NCBI GenBank assembly: GCA_910584965.1
Contig: CAJUDZ010000001.1
Coordinates: 124,001-188,000 of the forward strand
Length of the DNA: 64,000 bases
Direction: 5' to 3'
Source: an uncultured Lachnospiraceae bacterium
GTDB lineage: Bacteria; Bacillota; Clostridia; Lachnospirales; Lachnospiraceae
Position 1 is the stretch's first letter, and each line of letters opens with the position of its first letter. The translations under genes were made by a program, and so were the position numbers. Positions 8,373 to 16,838 of the stretch are shown in pieces. The notes beneath the pieces are model-generated. The model was not told the origin of the DNA. It worked only from the letters and a program-made list of their open reading frames with translations, and did not search any database.

Positions 8373-9212
8373 TCAGTTTTTGCGAAATAATTTCCGAAAC
8401 TGCATCGGCGTCATTCCCGTATTGCGCTTGAAACAGTCGCTGAAGTAGGAATGACTGGAAAAACCGGCCTCGCCTGCGATTTCTGTCATACTGAGGTCGG
8501 AGTCTGCCAGAAGCTTCTGGGCAAACGATATTTTCTCATTGATGACAAACTCGGAGAACGATGTTTTCAAATGACTGACAAAAACTTTTGACAGATAAGA
8601 AGCTGAAATATTAACCTGTCTTGCCGTCTCTTCCAGAGAGGGGCTTTCGCGCAAATGCGTTTTAATGTAAATAATGGCATCGGCGAGGCAGTCATGCTTT
8701 TTTTCCAGATGCGCAGCGTTGACCCCGCCGATTATGCGTTCCCGCAGGCAGAGAATAATCAGCTTGTTCAAAAGGCCTTTTAAAAGCAGTTCGGAGTATT
8801 TATTATAAGAATTCCATTCTTTTTCCATGTCGTTCAGGATGGCAAGAACACTGTTCTGCGTGTCTTGTTCAAGATGAATGACATGCTCGGTGCACAGCTC
8901 GTTGTAGCTTTCGAACCCGATGGTCTGAAAAAGATCCTCCACCATAGAATCTGTAAATTTAAGCAGAATATGTTCATAAGGTTTATTGGCAATATAACTG
9001 CTCCGGCGGTATACATATTTGGGAATAAAGATGATATCGCCGGCCTGCGCAATCGCCGTAAAAGTAGGTGAGTAGATCAGGCGTTCACCGTCCAGCATAT
9101 AGGAAATACCATAAAAATCAGTGTATGCTTCGGCCGCGGGCATTTCATAATGGGGTTTGCGGCGGATATGGCTGTAATTAAAGTGGTATCCGGGTTTGAG
9201 TGGAAGCGGCAT
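8373..9212 (-). CDS. AraC family regulator, copy 1
   Basis: This 279-residue protein has an N-terminal cupin-like sensing domain (about 1-160, FIPKYVYRRSSYIA) and a C-terminal pair of helix-turn-helix motifs (about 180-275): LEETARQVNISASYLSKVF and MTEIAGEAGFSSHSYFSDCF, ending in TGMTPMQFRK. The start follows AAAGGTAG. It is clearly a paralogue of the next gene; both begin MPLPLK-GY-FNY. The downstream amidohydrolase is the likely target. The effector is unknown. Confidence 0.9.
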   Translation of the reverse strand: MPLPLKPGYHFNYSHIRRKPHYEMPAAEAYTDFYGISYMLDGERLIYSPTFTAIAQAGDIIFIPKYVYRRSSYIANKPYEHILLKFTDSMVEDLFQTIGFESYNELCTEHVIHLEQDTQNSVLAILNDMEKEWNSYNKYSELLLKGLLNKLIILCLRERIIGGVNAAHLEKKHDCLADAIIYIKTHLRESPSLEETARQVNISASYLSKVFVSHLKTSFSEFVINEKISFAQKLLADSDLSMTEIAGEAGFSSHSYFSDCFKRNTGMTPMQFRKLFRKN

Positions 9213-9277
9213 TGTTTTCTACCTTTCTTTTTTGGCTGTTATATCATGCAATGCGGAGACCGTTGACGGCATTGCGG

Positions 9278-10123
9278 TTATTTTTGCTGATATGATTTCC
9301 GAAATTGCAACGGGGTAACGCCTGTAACCCGCTTAAAGCAGTCGCTGAAATAAGTGTTGCTTGAAAATCCGGCTTTTTCGGCAATTTCCTCCATTGTCTG
9401 AGAAGAGCCGACAAGCATTTTTTGCGCATACAGAATTTTTTCGTTTAAAAGGAACGTCGAATAGGGCGTATGCAGATGGGCAATAAATATTTTGGACAGG
9501 TATGAAACGGAAATATTGGCATATGCAGCAGTTTCTTTCAAAGAGGGACTTTTGTGCAGATGCGTTTTAATATAGTCGATGGCGTTGAAAAGACATATAT
9601 TTTTCTGCGGGTCCGGAGCCGGTTCTATTTCACCCTCGCTGTGATCTTTCAGGAGCAGTATGATTAACTGGTGAAGCAGGCCTTTCAGGAGAATTTCCGA
9701 ATATTCGTTATAAGTATTCCACTCCGCTTCTATTTCCTGCATGATTGCGGAAACCTTTTTCTGTTCCGGTCTGGTCAGATGGATGCTGGACGGATGGTCT
9801 GTAAAATAATCGTTAAAATGTTCCACGCCAAGAAGCGGAAGCAGTTCGGAAACCATGCTGTCCGTAAATTTTAACAGGATATGTTCCCGCGGTTGATCTG
9901 AAATATAAGTCGAACGACGGTAACGGTATTTTGGCGTGAAGTTAATATCGCCTTTACGGACTATTGTCGCACACTCGGTAGAATAGACGAGGGCATCACC
10001 GCTTAACATAAAAGAAAGGCCATAAAAATCCGCATAGGCTTCGGCCGAAGTCATTTCGTAAAACGGCGGATGACAGACGCGTGCATAGTTAAAATTGTAA
10101 CCGTCTTTTAACGGAAGCGGCAT
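9278..10123 (-). CDS. AraC family regulator, copy 2 (paralogue of copy 1)
   Basis: This 281-residue protein has the same layout as its neighbour: a cupin-like domain with FTPKYRYRRSTYIS and two HTH motifs (LKETAAYANISVSYLSKIF; MEEIAEKAGFSSNTYFSDCF), ending in TGVTPLQFRK. I chose the ATG at 10123, eight bases after AAAGGAGA, which also matches the N-terminus of copy 1. The two genes look like a tandem duplication that diverged to roughly half identity. Its leader holds the 70-base repeat array at 10145-10322, which may mediate autoregulation. Confidence 0.9.
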   Translation of the reverse strand: MPLPLKDGYNFNYARVCHPPFYEMTSAEAYADFYGLSFMLSGDALVYSTECATIVRKGDINFTPKYRYRRSTYISDQPREHILLKFTDSMVSELLPLLGVEHFNDYFTDHPSSIHLTRPEQKKVSAIMQEIEAEWNTYNEYSEILLKGLLHQLIILLLKDHSEGEIEPAPDPQKNICLFNAIDYIKTHLHKSPSLKETAAYANISVSYLSKIFIAHLHTPYSTFLLNEKILYAQKMLVGSSQTMEEIAEKAGFSSNTYFSDCFKRVTGVTPLQFRKSYQQK

Positions 10124-10144
10124 AGAAATTCTCCTTTCCAACGG

Positions 10145-10322
10145 ATGGAATCAGGCGTTGAAGTCTGTATTTTGACTTCAACATGATACCGCAGAATCAA
10201 GCGCCGGGGCGCAAATGGAATCAGGCGTTGAAGTCAGTATTTTGACTTCAACATGATACCGCAGAATCAAGCGCCGGGGCGCAAATGGAATCAGGCGTTG
10301 AAGTCAGTATTTTGACTTCAAC
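10145..10322 (-). repeat. 70-bp tandem repeat array with palindromes in an AraC gene leader
   Basis: Two full copies (10145-10214 and 10215-10284) and a partial third (from 10285) repeat with a period of exactly 70 bases. Each has GTTGAAGTCA, six bases, TGACTTCAAC (the outer arm of copy one ends in T), and the full copies also carry GCGCC-GG-GGCGC. The array lies between the likely promoter at 10323-10331 and the AraC start, so it is in the 5' leader or operator. It could be three operator sites or RNA hairpins. Confidence 0.9.
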
Positions 10323-10331
10323 ATTATAACA
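10323..10331 (-). promoter_or_regulatory. Extended -10 promoter for the second AraC gene
   Basis: On the minus strand the sequence reads TGTTATAAT, an extended -10 element, directly before the outermost palindrome of the repeat array. No good -35 is seen, as is common with extended -10 promoters. Transcription would start within the array and give a leader of about 190 bases. Confidence 0.5.
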
Positions 10332-10541
10332 CAATCAAAAAACAGGGTAAATGTCAGAAAACTGAAAAATTGAAATAAGTGAGAATTATATTATGAAAAG
10401 CAACTCGCTGTTGCATTTACTCTGAAAAGCCAGTCTGCTGCAGTATGCCAGAAAATGACGAAGACGGGTTAAAGACATGTGGTTTTTATTTTTACAAAGG
10501 GATTTTGTCGGGCTGCGCGGACAGGACAGTACAAAGTATGT
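10332..10541. other. Intergenic stretch with no recognised feature
   Basis: It lies between the repeat array and the end of the signal peptidase gene. I see no gene, clear promoter or hairpin with a T-run. Confidence 0.5.
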
Positions 10542-11030
10542 TTACTTTGTCGGGTAGCCGGATGCAGCGGTATGAAGGGTTGATTGGTCGCTGCCAAGAA
10601 CCATCATCAAAGCGCCGATCATAATACAGAAATCCGATATGTTAAAAACAATATTGCGGATAGTACTGTTTTTCACGGGAAAACTCACATAGTCCACGAC
10701 ATAATGCCGCCGCATTCTGTCGTAGGTATTGCTGTATGCGCCGCCCAGCAAAAGAGCGAGTCCGCTTTTTAAAAGGCGGCTGCCGCGGCAGCTGAAAGTC
10801 ACAAGAAAAAGAACGGTCATTGCCAGCGTCAGGGCGATGGACAGGACGGCTACAAAGCCGCTCTTTTTTTCTCCCATATTCAGGAAAGCGCCTCTGTTGT
10901 GGTATTTTCTAAGCAGAAGAAAACCGTTTCCGAGCTTTTTTTCTTCTCCATCCATCATTCTTTTTTCAATCCGGTTTTTAATGCCCATATCCAGAAAAAA
11001 AATGAAGGCGGCAATCACAGCATAGATCAT
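10542..11030 (-). CDS. lspA: Signal peptidase II (lipoprotein signal peptidase), divergent form
   Basis: This 162-residue membrane protein has the family layout of four transmembrane helices. KYHNRGAFLN matches the conserved N-x-GAAF segment, and the two catalytic Asp residues are likely in TYDRMRRHYVVDYVSF and in FNISDFCIMIG. It would cleave prolipoproteins after diacylglyceryl transfer at the lipobox cysteine. It is divergent from typical LspA (for example GAYSNTYDRM in place of GGALGNLIDR), so it may be a second, specialised copy. A lipoprotein gene is divergently transcribed just beyond it. Confidence 0.8.
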   Translation of the reverse strand: MIYAVIAAFIFFLDMGIKNRIEKRMMDGEEKKLGNGFLLLRKYHNRGAFLNMGEKKSGFVAVLSIALTLAMTVLFLVTFSCRGSRLLKSGLALLLGGAYSNTYDRMRRHYVVDYVSFPVKNSTIRNIVFNISDFCIMIGALMMVLGSDQSTLHTAASGYPTK

Positions 11031-11120
11031 ATTTTCATAGTCCTCTCGTATTTTCGGTGGAGAATGGCATGGTTATTAGTGTTATTATAAACATATACCG
11101 TTTGAGAAGAAAAGGCAAGC

Positions 11121-11149
11121 TTGACTTTTAAATATTACAAATGTAATAT
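11121..11149 (+). promoter_or_regulatory. Promoter with a TACA-N2-TGTA (BlaI/CopY-type) operator
   Basis: TTGACT (11121-11126), 17 bases, TAATAT (11144-11149) form a promoter. Inside it lies a perfect dyad AATATTACA-AA-TGTAATATT (11131-11150) whose core TACAAATGTA fits the BlaI/MecI/CopY operator consensus. No such repressor gene is in the window. It would control the lipoprotein gene at 11179 and perhaps the divergent lspA. Confidence 0.55.
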
Positions 11150-11178
11150 TAAATGAAAAAGAGGAGGATAAGGATAAA

Positions 11179-12468
11179 ATGAGAAAAGATGCCGGAAAAA
11201 AAGCGTTCATTTTGTTGGTGGCTGCGGTGGTTTTGATAGTCGCAGGATGTGGAAGCGGAAAGCCTTTTTCTTACGCTGTTGTTACGGAATCGACGGAAGA
11301 GGAGCAGGCGGATGAAGAAAGAGGAGACGAAGGGGGAGCGAAAGAGAGCCGGGACAGGGAAAACAGGGAAGGGCAGAGAGGCGAAGAGGATATCGCAGAT
11401 ATTTACTATGATATTTATGGAGAGGCGATCCGGGCAGATACGGCGGACAGTCCGGAAATGATGCGGAAGTTTATTGAGGAACTTGGCAGGGCAGGATACA
11501 CGGCGGTGGACTGTGGAAACCAGATGAATATGGTCAACCCGGAAGCGATGATACAATTCTGCCAGGCGGTAGAGGACGGAAGGCCAGAAGAGGCGGCAGT
11601 TGCAGTGCCCGATTATAAAGGCGGGATTCTTCTGTATGAACTGAAAACGGAGAAGGGGGAGGTAGAAGTTGCCAGAGAGTACGCGCAGTATGGGAACGGG
11701 AAGCTTGAAAAAAAGAGCAGAGCGGTGTATCGGGCAGAAGAATGGCGGTATACGGAAGATGGATATCTGTTTTTTGGAGGAAGCTTTTATACGGCTGAAT
11801 CCTATGTGCTTGTCATGGATGATGAGCCGGAACATGCCGCGCTGCGGGTTGCGCCGTTAGATGAAGCCTGCAGGGAGCTGAACCGGAAATATATTCTTCC
11901 GGTCGGTTACCGTCAGAATAACCTGTTTCTGACGGACTGGAGTGAGGAAGACTTTGCGGATGTCTGCTTTTACGATGCTTTTGACGTCCTATATGAACGG
12001 GCCAATGGTTTTGCAAGCCCCTATGGTATGGACCGAAATCCGAATATGGGAGTAGTTTATCATATACCGGAACAGGAATTTGAAAATGTGATAATGCGTT
12101 ATTTTCGGATGAATGAGGAAGAACTGCGTTTACGGACTGCCTATTTACCAGAGGAAAAGGCGTATGAATACAGACCGAGAGGATTTTATGAACTGGGGTA
12201 TTCCGATTTCCCGTACCCGGAAGTCGTAAGTTATGAGGAAAAAAAGGATGGGACAATCGAACTGACGGTCAATGCCGTTTTTCCATATGAATATACGGAT
12301 AAGGCGTATTCTCATAAGGTGATAATCAGGCCCTTTGCGGACGGCCGGTTTCAATATGTTTCCAATCAAATACAGCCTCCGGGATATTATGATATCTGGT
12401 GGTATTCGGAACGTCTGACGAAAAAAGGGTGGGAAGAACTGTACGGAGAAGGAGAGATCAGGCGTTGA
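11179..12468 (+). CDS. Uncharacterised lipoprotein
   Basis: This 429-residue protein has a lipoprotein signal peptide (KKAFILLVAAVVLIVAGC, lipid-modified Cys at about residue 24), so it should be anchored outside the membrane. Residues about 38-75 are a highly charged Glu/Arg/Asp linker. The rest has aromatic-rich beta and helical segments without a motif I can name; it resembles uncharacterised lipoproteins of Lachnospiraceae (a DUF6070-like family is my recollection and is unverified). AAGAGGAGG precedes the start. It lies alone behind a TACA-N2-TGTA operator, so it may respond to a cell-envelope or metal signal. Confidence 0.75.
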   Translation: MRKDAGKKAFILLVAAVVLIVAGCGSGKPFSYAVVTESTEEEQADEERGDEGGAKESRDRENREGQRGEEDIADIYYDIYGEAIRADTADSPEMMRKFIEELGRAGYTAVDCGNQMNMVNPEAMIQFCQAVEDGRPEEAAVAVPDYKGGILLYELKTEKGEVEVAREYAQYGNGKLEKKSRAVYRAEEWRYTEDGYLFFGGSFYTAESYVLVMDDEPEHAALRVAPLDEACRELNRKYILPVGYRQNNLFLTDWSEEDFADVCFYDAFDVLYERANGFASPYGMDRNPNMGVVYHIPEQEFENVIMRYFRMNEEELRLRTAYLPEEKAYEYRPRGFYELGYSDFPYPEVVSYEEKKDGTIELTVNAVFPYEYTDKAYSHKVIIRPFADGRFQYVSNQIQPPGYYDIWWYSERLTKKGWEELYGEGEIRR

Positions 12469-12495
12469 AAAGTGCATAAATGCAGGAATGTCAGA

Positions 12496-12526
12496 CAAAA
12501 AGAGCGCCGCGTTGTGCGGGCGCTCT
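12496..12526 (-). terminator. Terminator downstream of carbamate kinase
   Basis: On the minus strand AGAGCGCC, a ten-base loop and GGCGCTCT are followed by TTTTTGT. It lies about 65 bases past the arcC stop codon and has the T-run only in that direction. Confidence 0.65.
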
Positions 12527-12590
12527 CTGATTTCGGTTTATAATTTCCGTAGTTGTTTCGTTTTCCGTGGTTATTGAACGGCGTCGGGAA

Positions 12591-13526
12591 TTACAGCGTT
12601 ATAACCGTTCCGCTCCGGCCCTTTATGGCATCGGATACAGCGGAAAGGGAAGTGATCAGGACGCTGCCTTCCGGTACGGATTCCAGATAGGAAATAGCAG
12701 CTTCGATTTTGGGGAGCATTGTGCCTTTTTCAAATTCTCCGCCTGCGATAAGCTCTTTCGCTTCTGCCGCGGTCATATGTTCTATGGGCGTCTGATCTTC
12801 TTTTCCGAAACGACGGTAAACAAAAGGAACGCTTGTCAGAATAATCAGTTCGTCTACCCGCAGATCGCCCGCCAGTTTGCCGGCAATGGAGTCTTTTTCG
12901 ATAACGGCCGATGCGCCTTTTAATACATGGTTCTGTTCAATGACGGGAATACCGCCGCCGCCGCATGCGATAACAACCTGCCCGGCTTCCGCAAGGGTGC
13001 GGATGGCATCAATCTCTACGATGCTGATCGGTTTGGGGGCGGCAACGACGCGTCGATAGCCTTTTCCGGGTTCTTCTATGACATAATTGCCCTTTTTGAT
13101 TTCGGTTTCGGAATCTTCTTTGGACATATATCTTCCGATGACTTTGGTCGGTTCATAAAACGCTTCGTCATATGGGTCTACGGTTACCTGCGTCAGAATG
13201 GTGCTGACAGGCCTGGAAATTCCGCGGCCGATCAGTTCTGTGCGCAGAGCGTTCTGGATATCATAGCCGACATAACCCTGACTCATTGCGGAACAGACGC
13301 ACATCGGCGCCGGCGTATAATCGATATAGACACGTCGGAGTTCTGTCATGGCCTTATGAATCATGCTGACCTGCGGGCCGTTGCTGTGGGTAATTGTCAG
13401 CTGATAATCGGCTTCAACCAGGTCGGCCAGCGCTTTGGCCGTTTTTTTCACGGCATCCCACTGTTCCATTGTGGTATAGCCCAAAGCTTCATGTCCAAGA
13501 GATACAACAACTTTCTTTTTACTCAT
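12591..13526 (-). CDS. arcC: Carbamate kinase
   Basis: This 311-residue protein has the length of carbamate kinases and belongs to the amino acid kinase family. HSNGPQV near the N-terminus, VIACGGGGIPV, and VIEKDSIAGKLAGDL are the conserved nucleotide- and substrate-binding segments; in canonical enzymes the last reads EAVIDKDLAS. It transfers phosphate between carbamoyl phosphate and ADP in arginine, agmatine or purine (allantoin) breakdown. I chose the ATG at 13526 after AAGGA; an upstream in-frame start is not supported. No other arginine deiminase genes are nearby, so it stands alone. Confidence 0.92.
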   Translation of the reverse strand: MSKKKVVVSLGHEALGYTTMEQWDAVKKTAKALADLVEADYQLTITHSNGPQVSMIHKAMTELRRVYIDYTPAPMCVCSAMSQGYVGYDIQNALRTELIGRGISRPVSTILTQVTVDPYDEAFYEPTKVIGRYMSKEDSETEIKKGNYVIEEPGKGYRRVVAAPKPISIVEIDAIRTLAEAGQVVIACGGGGIPVIEQNHVLKGASAVIEKDSIAGKLAGDLRVDELIILTSVPFVYRRFGKEDQTPIEHMTAAEAKELIAGGEFEKGTMLPKIEAAISYLESVPEGSVLITSLSAVSDAIKGRSGTVITL

Positions 13527-13573
13527 AATGATATCCTTGCCTTTCCCGCAGAGCCTGCGGCTTTGTACCCCAT

Positions 13574-13632
13574 TGCAGGGGAGAATGCGGAGCATTCTCG
13601 TAATCGTCGCCGCCGGGCAACGATTTTTATAA
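13574..13632. repeat. Dispersed intergenic palindrome, copy 1
   Basis: GCAGGGGAGAATGC, GGA, GCATTCTC (palindrome at 13581-13599) is followed by a second imperfect dyad around GTCGCCGCCGGGC and a run of T. The same GAGAATGC/GCATTCTC unit followed by a CGCCGCC dyad occurs twice at 20661-20801, and a related unit at 54138-54165. It looks like a REP/MITE-like element that may act as a terminator. Confidence 0.6.
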
Positions 13633-13693
13633 AGATGTTCTCATTGTATCAAAAAATCAGAAGTTTTTCAACCGGAAGTAATATTTTTTCAGG

Positions 13694-13722
13694 TTGACAG
13701 TTTTCGTACAAATGAGTAATAT
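13694..13722 (+). promoter_or_regulatory. Sigma-A promoter for the GGDEF/EAL gene
   Basis: TTGACA (13694-13699), 17 bases, TAATAT (13717-13722). Confidence 0.6.
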
Positions 13723-13843
13723 TAAGATAGGATTATAAGAATCTGACGGGGTCGTTTTTTCGTTTTTTAGGTGACGGGAAAGACGCCGTCAGGCAGTCAT
13801 GTTTTTTGGACAGGAAAACGTTACAAAAACGGGAAAGGGTCGT

Positions 13844-15523
13844 ATGGGGGAAAGAGATTTACAAAACATGTCGCTTGAACAGATCAAATCCTATATGGAC
13901 GTATTGCAGAAGTCGTCAGAAGCATATCTGTTTATATTGGATCTCGTATCTGATGTTTATATGATTCCGGAGAAATTGACCGAACGGGTTGATCTCCCAT
14001 CCACACGGATTGAGAATTGTACGGAAGCGTTGAAAGCAGTAATACATCCGTCGGATTACAATATGGTAGTGGAGGACATTACGAAATGCGCGTCGGGAGA
14101 ACAGACGGTGCATGATCTGGAATATCGGTGGATGAGCAGAGACAACAGGGTTATGTGGATAAGCTGCCGCGGGACGGTCGTGACGGGAGCGGATGGGCAT
14201 AAGCTGTTAGTCGGAAAAATTACGGAGCTTGGCAGAAAGGCGAAAGCCGATAACGTGACCGGGCTGCGCAGAGAGACCCGGTTTCGTCTGGATGCGGAAG
14301 AAATTCTGCGGGACAGGCCGGAGTCCATCCGGTATTGTATGCGGATAGGAATCGATAATTTTAAGGAAATCAACGAGAAAGACGGCGTGGAAGCAGGAGA
14401 CGAAATCCTGTATAAAATGGCGAAATGTATTACCGATACGGTGACGGAGCAGGTTGACGTTTACCGGCTTGTAGCCGATGAATTTATGATTTTGGATGCG
14501 GTTTCCGGGCCGGAAGCGGATCCGAAAAGAGTCTATAAGCAGATCTGCAGCAAAGTAGCGGCGGTAGTCCGCGAAAACGATTACAGCAAGTTTTATACAA
14601 TTTCTGCCGGTATTCTGTATGAGAATTTTGCCGGGAAAAGCAGCGACGAACTGATGAGACTTTCGGAATTCGCTTTAAATGAAGCGAAGCGGAACGGCAA
14701 GAACCAGATGGCGCTGTTTTGCCAGGAAGATTATAACCAGTATCTGAAACAACTGGATATCAGGAAGGAATTAAGACGGGATATCGCGAATAATTTTCAT
14801 GGTTTTCAAGTATATTATCAACCGATTGTCAATGCGGAAACATATCGTGTTGTCGGCGCGGAGGCGCTTCTTCGGTGGAACAGTGAAAAATACGGAAATG
14901 TTTCCCCGGCCGTTATGATTCCGATTATGGAGGAGAGCGGACTGATCATTCCGGTTGGCCGGTATGTCCTGTGGGAGGCGGCCGGCATGTGTAAGAAATG
15001 GCAGGCGGTTATTCCGGAATTCCATGTTAATGTGAATTTATCGTATGTTCAGGTGCATAAGAGCGATTTGATGAACGATGTCGAGCAATGTATTAAAGAT
15101 GTGGGCATTGCGCCGGACAGTCTCGTACTGGAGCTGACGGAAAGCGGCTATATTGAGACGGACAACAGGATTCAGGAACTGTTTCGTGATCTGAAAGAAA
15201 AAAAGGTCAATCTGGCAATCGATGATTTTGGAACAGGTTATTCCAATATGCGGTATCTGAAAGAAATTGAGGCCAAGACGATCAAGCTGGACAGGAGTTT
15301 TGTCTTACAGGCGCTGCAAAATGAATATGATTATACGATCATCTGTCATTTAATTAATATGATACACAGCGTGGGGTCGAACGTGTGTATGGAAGGCATC
15401 GAGTATTCTCATGAGCTGGAGAAGATGAAACAGGCGGGTCCCGATCTGATTCAGGGTTTTTTATTCGGCCGTCCGGCGCCTGCGGAAGAATTTGAGGAGA
15501 ACTTTATTACAAATTCTCCCTGA
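13844..15523 (+). CDS. PAS / degenerate GGDEF / EAL cyclic-di-GMP phosphodiesterase
   Basis: The protein (559 residues from the ATG at 13844; an in-frame ATG at 13799 is also possible but has a weaker ribosome site) has a PAS-like domain (about 20-135), a GGDEF domain and an EAL domain. The GGDEF active site is degenerate: RLVADEFMIL replaces GGDEF, so diguanylate cyclase activity is probably lost. The EAL domain keeps the key pieces: EALLRW, NVNLSYVQ, LELTESGYIE, IDDFGTGYS, IKLDRSF and QGFLFGRP. It should hydrolyse c-di-GMP in the cytoplasm, perhaps gated by the PAS and GGDEF domains. Its last 17 bases overlap the end of the convergent LacI gene. Confidence 0.88.
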   Translation: MGERDLQNMSLEQIKSYMDVLQKSSEAYLFILDLVSDVYMIPEKLTERVDLPSTRIENCTEALKAVIHPSDYNMVVEDITKCASGEQTVHDLEYRWMSRDNRVMWISCRGTVVTGADGHKLLVGKITELGRKAKADNVTGLRRETRFRLDAEEILRDRPESIRYCMRIGIDNFKEINEKDGVEAGDEILYKMAKCITDTVTEQVDVYRLVADEFMILDAVSGPEADPKRVYKQICSKVAAVVRENDYSKFYTISAGILYENFAGKSSDELMRLSEFALNEAKRNGKNQMALFCQEDYNQYLKQLDIRKELRRDIANNFHGFQVYYQPIVNAETYRVVGAEALLRWNSEKYGNVSPAVMIPIMEESGLIIPVGRYVLWEAAGMCKKWQAVIPEFHVNVNLSYVQVHKSDLMNDVEQCIKDVGIAPDSLVLELTESGYIETDNRIQELFRDLKEKKVNLAIDDFGTGYSNMRYLKEIEAKTIKLDRSFVLQALQNEYDYTIICHLINMIHSVGSNVCMEGIEYSHELEKMKQAGPDLIQGFLFGRPAPAEEFEENFITNSP

Positions 15524-16523
15524 TACGGATATCAATATCCACATAATTATATTCCGACTGCGGAAGATCTCCTGCAGTCAGATGCGTGAACAGAATATCA
15601 AGGGGCTTAGAACCCTGTAATATGGGCTGTTGGCAGATAGTTGCTGCGATCAGCCCTTTTTCTATCAGTTTTTTTGTCGTTTCCACCATGTCAAAAGTAA
15701 ATATCTTAATGTCATACTGGCGGCCGGATTCGATGACGGCGCGGCATCCGCCATAGACACCTCCGGCGGTAAAATAAAGGGCGTTGATTTCAGGGTGTGA
15801 TTTTAAAAGTCTTGCAGTCATCTCGTAGCTTTCAAAATCGTCATCCTGGTTTGTAATCGTGGCGGAAATATGGATATTTTGACAGTCCTTTATCCCGTCT
15901 TTAAAGCCCGCAATGCGTTCCGTGTGGCAGAGGACATTGCCGGAACCGGAAACAATACCGGTATAGACCTGACCGGAGGTCATCAGGCGCATCAGGCCGG
16001 CGGCAGTCTGTCCGGAACGAAAATAATGACAGCCAACATAGGCAATTCTTCTGGAATTTTCAATATCGGTATTCAGAGTGACGACGGGAATTCCCTGTTC
16101 GTGTAAGTTATTAATTTTACGACGAACAGCGTTGTCATTATAAGGAGAGAGGGCCAGTCCGTTTATGCCTTCGGCCACAAGTTCATCGATGGCGTCAAGC
16201 TGTTCTTTCCGGTCGTAGTCAGTCTGTCTGATCAGAACGGTGCAGTTATAGCTTTCCAGTTCCGACGCCTTTTCCCGGATGCCGAGAAGCACATCTTCAT
16301 AGAACGGATTTCCGCGGCCGAGGAGTACGACGCCGAGTTTCAGCTTTCGTTTCTGGGCAGCAAGAACAATGCCGGCTTTATTCGGCCTGTAGTCGAGCGA
16401 ACGCGCGATTTCCAGTATTTTTTCTGCTGTTTGCGGACTGACTGCGCCGCGGTGGTTCAGGACACGGTCTACCGTGCCTCTCGATACGCCGGCCAGCGCC
16501 GCTATTTCTTTAATGGTTGCCAT
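15507..16523 (-). CDS. LacI family sugar-responsive repressor
   Basis: This 338-residue protein starts MATIKEIAALAGVSRGTVDRVLNH, a LacI helix-turn-helix with hinge. It is followed by a periplasmic-binding-protein-like sensor domain (about 60-335; LGVVLLGRGNPFYEDVLLGI). CGGAG upstream of ATG 16523 supports this start over an upstream ATG. It is divergent from the xylulokinase operon and probably represses it; the ligand is likely a pentose or deoxy sugar. RGTVDRVLNHRGAVS is the variant seen in the rhamnose/ribose-like subgroup, as I recall it. Confidence 0.9.
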   Translation of the reverse strand: MATIKEIAALAGVSRGTVDRVLNHRGAVSPQTAEKILEIARSLDYRPNKAGIVLAAQKRKLKLGVVLLGRGNPFYEDVLLGIREKASELESYNCTVLIRQTDYDRKEQLDAIDELVAEGINGLALSPYNDNAVRRKINNLHEQGIPVVTLNTDIENSRRIAYVGCHYFRSGQTAAGLMRLMTSGQVYTGIVSGSGNVLCHTERIAGFKDGIKDCQNIHISATITNQDDDFESYEMTARLLKSHPEINALYFTAGGVYGGCRAVIESGRQYDIKIFTFDMVETTKKLIEKGLIAATICQQPILQGSKPLDILFTHLTAGDLPQSEYNYVDIDIRIRENL

Positions 16524-16720
16524 GATTTCTCCGGGAGTGTTTTTCATTGATTTCTTTTAAGTTACCATAAACAGTAAGGACAAGTCAAACAGAACTGTCA
16601 GGGCAGCTGGCAGCAGGCGGGGGTTTTCCTTGAAAGCACGCCTGCGCTTCGCCGCTCTGTTGATTTTGTCTGTCAGAAAAAACCAGAAAAAGCATTGTCA
16701 GAAAAAAGTGATGTGAAGTC

Positions 16721-16749
16721 TTGATTTTCTGTAAAAGAAAGGGTATGAT
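16721..16749 (+). promoter_or_regulatory. Promoter of the xylulokinase operon
   Basis: TTGATT (16721-16726), 17 bases, TATGAT (16744-16749). A short dyad GTGC-CCGT-GCAC lies just downstream (about 16759-16770) and could be the LacI-type operator. Confidence 0.5.
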
Positions 16750-16838
16750 AATAGAAACGTGCCCGTGCACATAACGATCTGTAACGCATCGATTTCAGAG
16801 GTCTGTTGTCTGTCGGGAGAGGATTAAGGAGGGTTACA

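Noticed and set aside
10145..10322. Possible CRISPR array
   Set aside because: The 70-base units are identical throughout, without variable spacers, and no cas gene is present.
12469..12590. Terminator for the lipoprotein gene on the plus strand
   Set aside because: The hairpin at 12501-12526 has its T-run only on the minus strand, serving arcC.
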